DNA of 64,000 nucleotides from Cupriavidus sp. AU9028 (GTDB lineage Bacteria; Pseudomonadota; Gammaproteobacteria; Burkholderiales; Burkholderiaceae): NCBI RefSeq assembly GCF_019795295.1, contig NZ_JAIMCG010000010.1, positions 110,369 to 174,368 of the forward strand, read 5' to 3'. Shown piece by piece: positions 61,196 to 64,000 of this stretch (position 1 is its first letter; each line of letters starts with the position of its first letter). The notes under the pieces were generated by a model. It saw only the letters and a program-made list of their open reading frames with translations, ran no database searches and was not told where the DNA came from. The position numbers and the translations under genes were made by a program.

Positions 61196-63703
61196 TTACC
61201 TGGCGACCTCGACCGCCACGATGTCGCGTCGCACCGTGGCCTGCACGGTGTGCGCGACCACCGCTTGCGGCGCGGCGGTGCCCACCAGCCGGTTGGCATG
61301 GCGGAATTCGCAGCGCAACGCGTCAGGCGTCACGGTCACCACCGCGTACCCCTGCGCGTCGGTATTGGCATATTGCAGCCAGGGGTTGCTGTTCAGCCCC
61401 GCCAGCTGCTGGCACAGCGGCACGACGTGCTGCCGGAAGGTGGCATCGGCCTGCAGCGCCCCCAGCACCATGCCGGTCGCGCTGTCGAGTTCGCCCTCGG
61501 CAATGCCGCGTGCCGCGAGCTTGCCGCGCACGGCGACGCGCAGCGATGCCGCGACGCTGGCGGCGGTCACGGCCGAGCTGGCGAGCGTGTGGTTCAGCAG
61601 GTTCAGGTCCACCTGGAGCGGCTCGGCCCCCAACGCCGGCACCGGGATGTCCAGCGTGCGGTAGACCAGCGTGGCCAGGCTCTCCGACAGGCCGCCGACG
61701 GCGGACTTCAGGTACGAGAAGAACGAGTCCGAACTGATGCCCGCGGTCACCAGGTCGACCATGACCGGCGTGCCGCCGCCGGCGGCGTCGTAGTCGTCAT
61801 GGACCGTGCCGGCGTAGAAGGCGTGGATGTCGCCGGTCAGCGCCACCACATTGCGGATGCCGTTGTCTGCCAGGTGTTGCATCAGCGCGCGGCGCTCGGC
61901 ATGGAAGCCATCCCACTGGTCAGCGTTGATGACGAAGTGCTGGAAGAAGGCGGCGAGCGCCGCTTTTTGCCCGGCGGGGATGAAGGCCGAGTTCTCTCGC
62001 TGGGCCAGCACGTCGGGCCGCACGAAGCCGAAGGCGACGGCCTGCGCCGCGGCGCCGACCTGCGCGGCGATTCCCGCCGGGGCGGCGCCCCGGGCCTGCT
62101 CGAAGGCGAGCACGGCAATCCCGGCTTGCGCCGCCGTCAGGCCGGCGGCGAGCGCGGCAGCGGTCTTGTCGCCGCCGCCGGCATCGGCCAGGGCGATCGC
62201 CTGTGCAGCCGGCACGGCGGCTGCCTGCGAGGCGCCCGCGGTCATGGCGCCGACCACGGCCGCGGCGAGGGGCGCGTCGTTGCCGGTTGCGGGCAGGGTA
62301 CCCTGGATCGACGATGCCAGCGTGGCGACGGCCTGCAGGGCGACCAGCGTGGCGATGGCATTGGCGCCGTCGATGCCCATGCGCAGCAGCGACACTTCAT
62401 TGCCCCACAGCTTCCAGATGGCCGGCGACCTGGCCATGGTGTCCCGCCACCAGTCGCGCTGGGTCGCGCCGAGGATGGAGGTCAGCGCGAGCGGGTCGGT
62501 CGCGCCGGCCGCGGCCATCTTGGCCGCTTCGGCGGCAGCCAGCGTGGCGGAGGGCACCATGTAGCGGGCGCCGATGCTGCCCAGCGCAGCCCCGGTGGCC
62601 GGATTGACCGTCGATTCGGGGATGACGTGGTCGGTGCGATAGAGGCGCTCGTCGGTCATCACCAGGTGGGCCAGCTTGCCGAAGCGCAGTTCCCGGTAGA
62701 TGCGGATCCCGAAGATGTCCTGCTGCGCTTCGTCGAAGGCGATATCGGCCGGCATGAATTCGAACCATGCGCGGCTTGCGGCACGGCGGCGCGCCGGCTG
62801 GCGGTTCTCCACGCCGTCGCCCTGCCCGTTATAGGTCTCGGCGTCGCCCCAGCAGTCGTCGCTGAACTCGTGGTCGTCCCAGGTCGCGACGATGGCAAAG
62901 CGCTCGTGCACCGCCTGCAGGCGCGGATCGGTCCGGTAGCGCTTGTACAGGTAGCGGTAGTCGTTCAGCGTGGTCGCGTATCTGGCGCCGCTGTTGCCGC
63001 TCTTGTAGGTGCCGTCGGGCAATACCAGCGGTCCGTGGCTGGCTTCCACAGCGCCGAGCTGGAAGTCCTCGCCCACGGTTTCGTAGACGTAGTCGCCCAG
63101 GTGCACGATCAGGTCGAGGTCTTCTGCCGCCAGCGCCTCGAAGGTGCCCCAGTGGTTGATGCTCCAGTCCTGGCAGCTGAGGAAGCCGAGCCGCAGCTGC
63201 GCCACGTCGGCCTCGGGGGCGGGTGCGGTGCGGAAGCGGCCCACGCGCGAGCGAACTTCGCCGGCGGTGAACTGGTAGTAGTAAGTGCGGCCCGCATCGA
63301 GCCCCGTGATCTTGTGGCGGACGGTGCAATCGTAGGCGCCGGAGACCGGGATGCTGGCGTCGACCACCGCGTCGCCGTTCAGGGCTGCATTGCTTCCAAG
63401 GGCCTGGGCGTTGTCGGCAGCGGTCACGCGCAGCCGCACCGCAAAGCTTGCATCGGCGCTGGCAGCCGCGGCGTCGTCGACAGAGGCGGGCACGACCCGC
63501 GTCCACAGCATGATGCCGTCCGGACGCGGATCGCCGGAGGCGATGCTCTGGGGGAATTTCCAGTTCGCGCCGGTCGCAGGGGGCACGCCCGGCTCGGTCG
63601 GAGCCGGCGCGGGCGAGCCGTCGTCGCCGCAGGCGGTCAGCGTGCCGGTAGCCGCGGATACCGTGATGAAGCCGCCAAGCTTGAGAAATAGCCGTCGATC
63701 CAT
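61196..63703 (-). CDS. Long PhoD-family alkaline phosphatase, Tat lipoprotein with insertions
   Basis: An 835-residue exported phosphatase. Twin arginine MDRRLFLKLGG and lipobox LTAC with Cys25. N domain about 48-160 (FPQSIASGDPRPDGIMLWTR). Catalytic motifs: LGDYVYE (202-208), ATWDDHEFSDD (273-283), LWGNEVSLL (432-440) and LTGDIHAFYAG (622-632). Between the last two lies an Ala-rich insertion of about 150 residues (443-590), and a second extra stretch lies at about 660-780; ordinary PhoD proteins have about 500-580 residues. All metal motifs remain, so it should be active. The start ATG 63703 has a weak ribosome site. The opposite strand is open but is a shadow. Confidence 0.9.
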   Translation of the reverse strand: MDRRLFLKLGGFITVSAATGTLTACGDDGSPAPAPTEPGVPPATGANWKFPQSIASGDPRPDGIMLWTRVVPASVDDAAAASADASFAVRLRVTAADNAQALGSNAALNGDAVVDASIPVSGAYDCTVRHKITGLDAGRTYYYQFTAGEVRSRVGRFRTAPAPEADVAQLRLGFLSCQDWSINHWGTFEALAAEDLDLIVHLGDYVYETVGEDFQLGAVEASHGPLVLPDGTYKSGNSGARYATTLNDYRYLYKRYRTDPRLQAVHERFAIVATWDDHEFSDDCWGDAETYNGQGDGVENRQPARRRAASRAWFEFMPADIAFDEAQQDIFGIRIYRELRFGKLAHLVMTDERLYRTDHVIPESTVNPATGAALGSIGARYMVPSATLAAAEAAKMAAAGATDPLALTSILGATQRDWWRDTMARSPAIWKLWGNEVSLLRMGIDGANAIATLVALQAVATLASSIQGTLPATGNDAPLAAAVVGAMTAGASQAAAVPAAQAIALADAGGGDKTAAALAAGLTAAQAGIAVLAFEQARGAAPAGIAAQVGAAAQAVAFGFVRPDVLAQRENSAFIPAGQKAALAAFFQHFVINADQWDGFHAERRALMQHLADNGIRNVVALTGDIHAFYAGTVHDDYDAAGGGTPVMVDLVTAGISSDSFFSYLKSAVGGLSESLATLVYRTLDIPVPALGAEPLQVDLNLLNHTLASSAVTAASVAASLRVAVRGKLAARGIAEGELDSATGMVLGALQADATFRQHVVPLCQQLAGLNSNPWLQYANTDAQGYAVVTVTPDALRCEFRHANRLVGTAAPQAVVAHTVQATVRRDIVAVEVAR

Positions 63704-63900
63704 TTGTTCTTTTCTGTTTTTGAAGGGAGGGGGGAGCCGCCGGCGTTGGCGGGCGGCAATGTCATCGACCGCGCGACCCGGGTGCGGCCAGCGAGCAATT
63801 GGAGCAGGGGGTTGTGACAGGGGCGTGATCGGGGCAGTGCCGGGGCGCGTCGGTGCGCTGCCCTCTCCCCCGGCCCCTTGTATGTCGCACAATTCGTCCT

Positions 63901-63974
63901 GGACGCCCCAGATCGATGGCCCCATGCTCTGAGCGCGAGCTCAAGTTCGAGGGAGAGCGAGGATCGGGGCGTCC
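63901..63974. repeat. 9-bp inverted repeat near the window end
   Basis: GGACGCCCC (63901-63909) and GGGGCGTCC (63966-63974), 56 bases apart, each flanked by GATC on the inner side with one extra base on the left. No gene is seen between 63704 and 64000. It could be the ends of a small repeat element or an operator. Confidence 0.5.
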
Positions 63975-64000
63975 ATTCTTGGTAGCGTTCAGCCTAAGCC

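Noticed and set aside
61148-63691. 847-codon open frame on the plus strand opposite the long PhoD gene
   Set aside because: His/Gly/Arg-rich shadow of the PhoD codons with no recognisable domain; the PhoD frame has a Tat signal and catalytic motifs.

Overview
The window is high-GC DNA of a Burkholderiales bacterium, most likely Cupriavidus/Ralstonia-like. Supporting signs are three Bug (TctC-like) periplasmic receptors, many LysR regulators, a lysine/alanine-rich histone H1-like protein, a complete livJHMGF transporter and MetE/MetR. The genus is an inference from gene content and family style; no rRNA or tRNA gene was seen.

Bases 1-8620 are the end of a type III secretion (T3SS) locus. The order is secretin sctC (partial), sctD, a small SsaE-like protein, an SseA-like chaperone, an SseB/EspA-like filament protein, an SscA/SycD-like TPR chaperone, SseC- and SseD-like translocators and an SseE-like protein. 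This is the order of the Salmonella SPI-2 translocon operon. A convergent NarL-type response regulator and a divergent CesT-type chaperone with a repetitive tail close the locus. No cognate kinase lies in the window.

Bases 8700-16400 hold chromosomal genes: a DUF1254/DUF1214 lipoprotein, metE divergent from a MetR-like regulator, an IlvM-like ACT protein divergent from an Lrp regulator, an Ogr/Delta-like zinc-finger protein, a histone H1-like protein and a VOC protein. From 16415 to 21037 a LysR regulator diverges from a gamma-glutamyltransferase-family enzyme, a Bug receptor and a GAF protein. A second LysR/Bug/GGT module lies at 35895-39917.

Between them, 21737-25259 encodes a three-subunit Tat-exported FAD dehydrogenase (gluconate 2-dehydrogenase type) with a two-heme cytochrome. 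It is followed by a PhoD-type phosphatase, a diguanylate cyclase and an operon of OmpR-type regulator, LysM/FecR envelope protein and CHASE2 histidine kinase (29529-34503), then a formaldehyde-dehydrogenase-like zinc enzyme.

Bases 39904-44639 carry a nitroreductase, an alpha-methylacyl-CoA racemase, a 48-residue membrane protein, an AhpD-like protein divergent from an AraC regulator, and a SAM methyltransferase. Bases 45002-49925 are livJ, a terminator, then livHMGF, with a strong terminator at the end. A DUF6726-like lipoprotein and a vapBC toxin-antitoxin pair follow.

Bases 51171-55452 form a GntR/Bug unit divergent from a 2-hydroxyacid dehydrogenase, RidA and class II aldolase operon. Matched palindromes (CTGTRTACAG) lie about 85 bp upstream of both the gntR and the bug start. 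The rest holds a LysR regulator divergent from an MFS exporter, an aldo/keto reductase and an Old Yellow Enzyme, a possible small RNA with a terminator, a TerC membrane protein and a second, unusually long PhoD-like phosphatase. Many convergent gene pairs are separated by perfect hairpins that probably act as two-way terminators.
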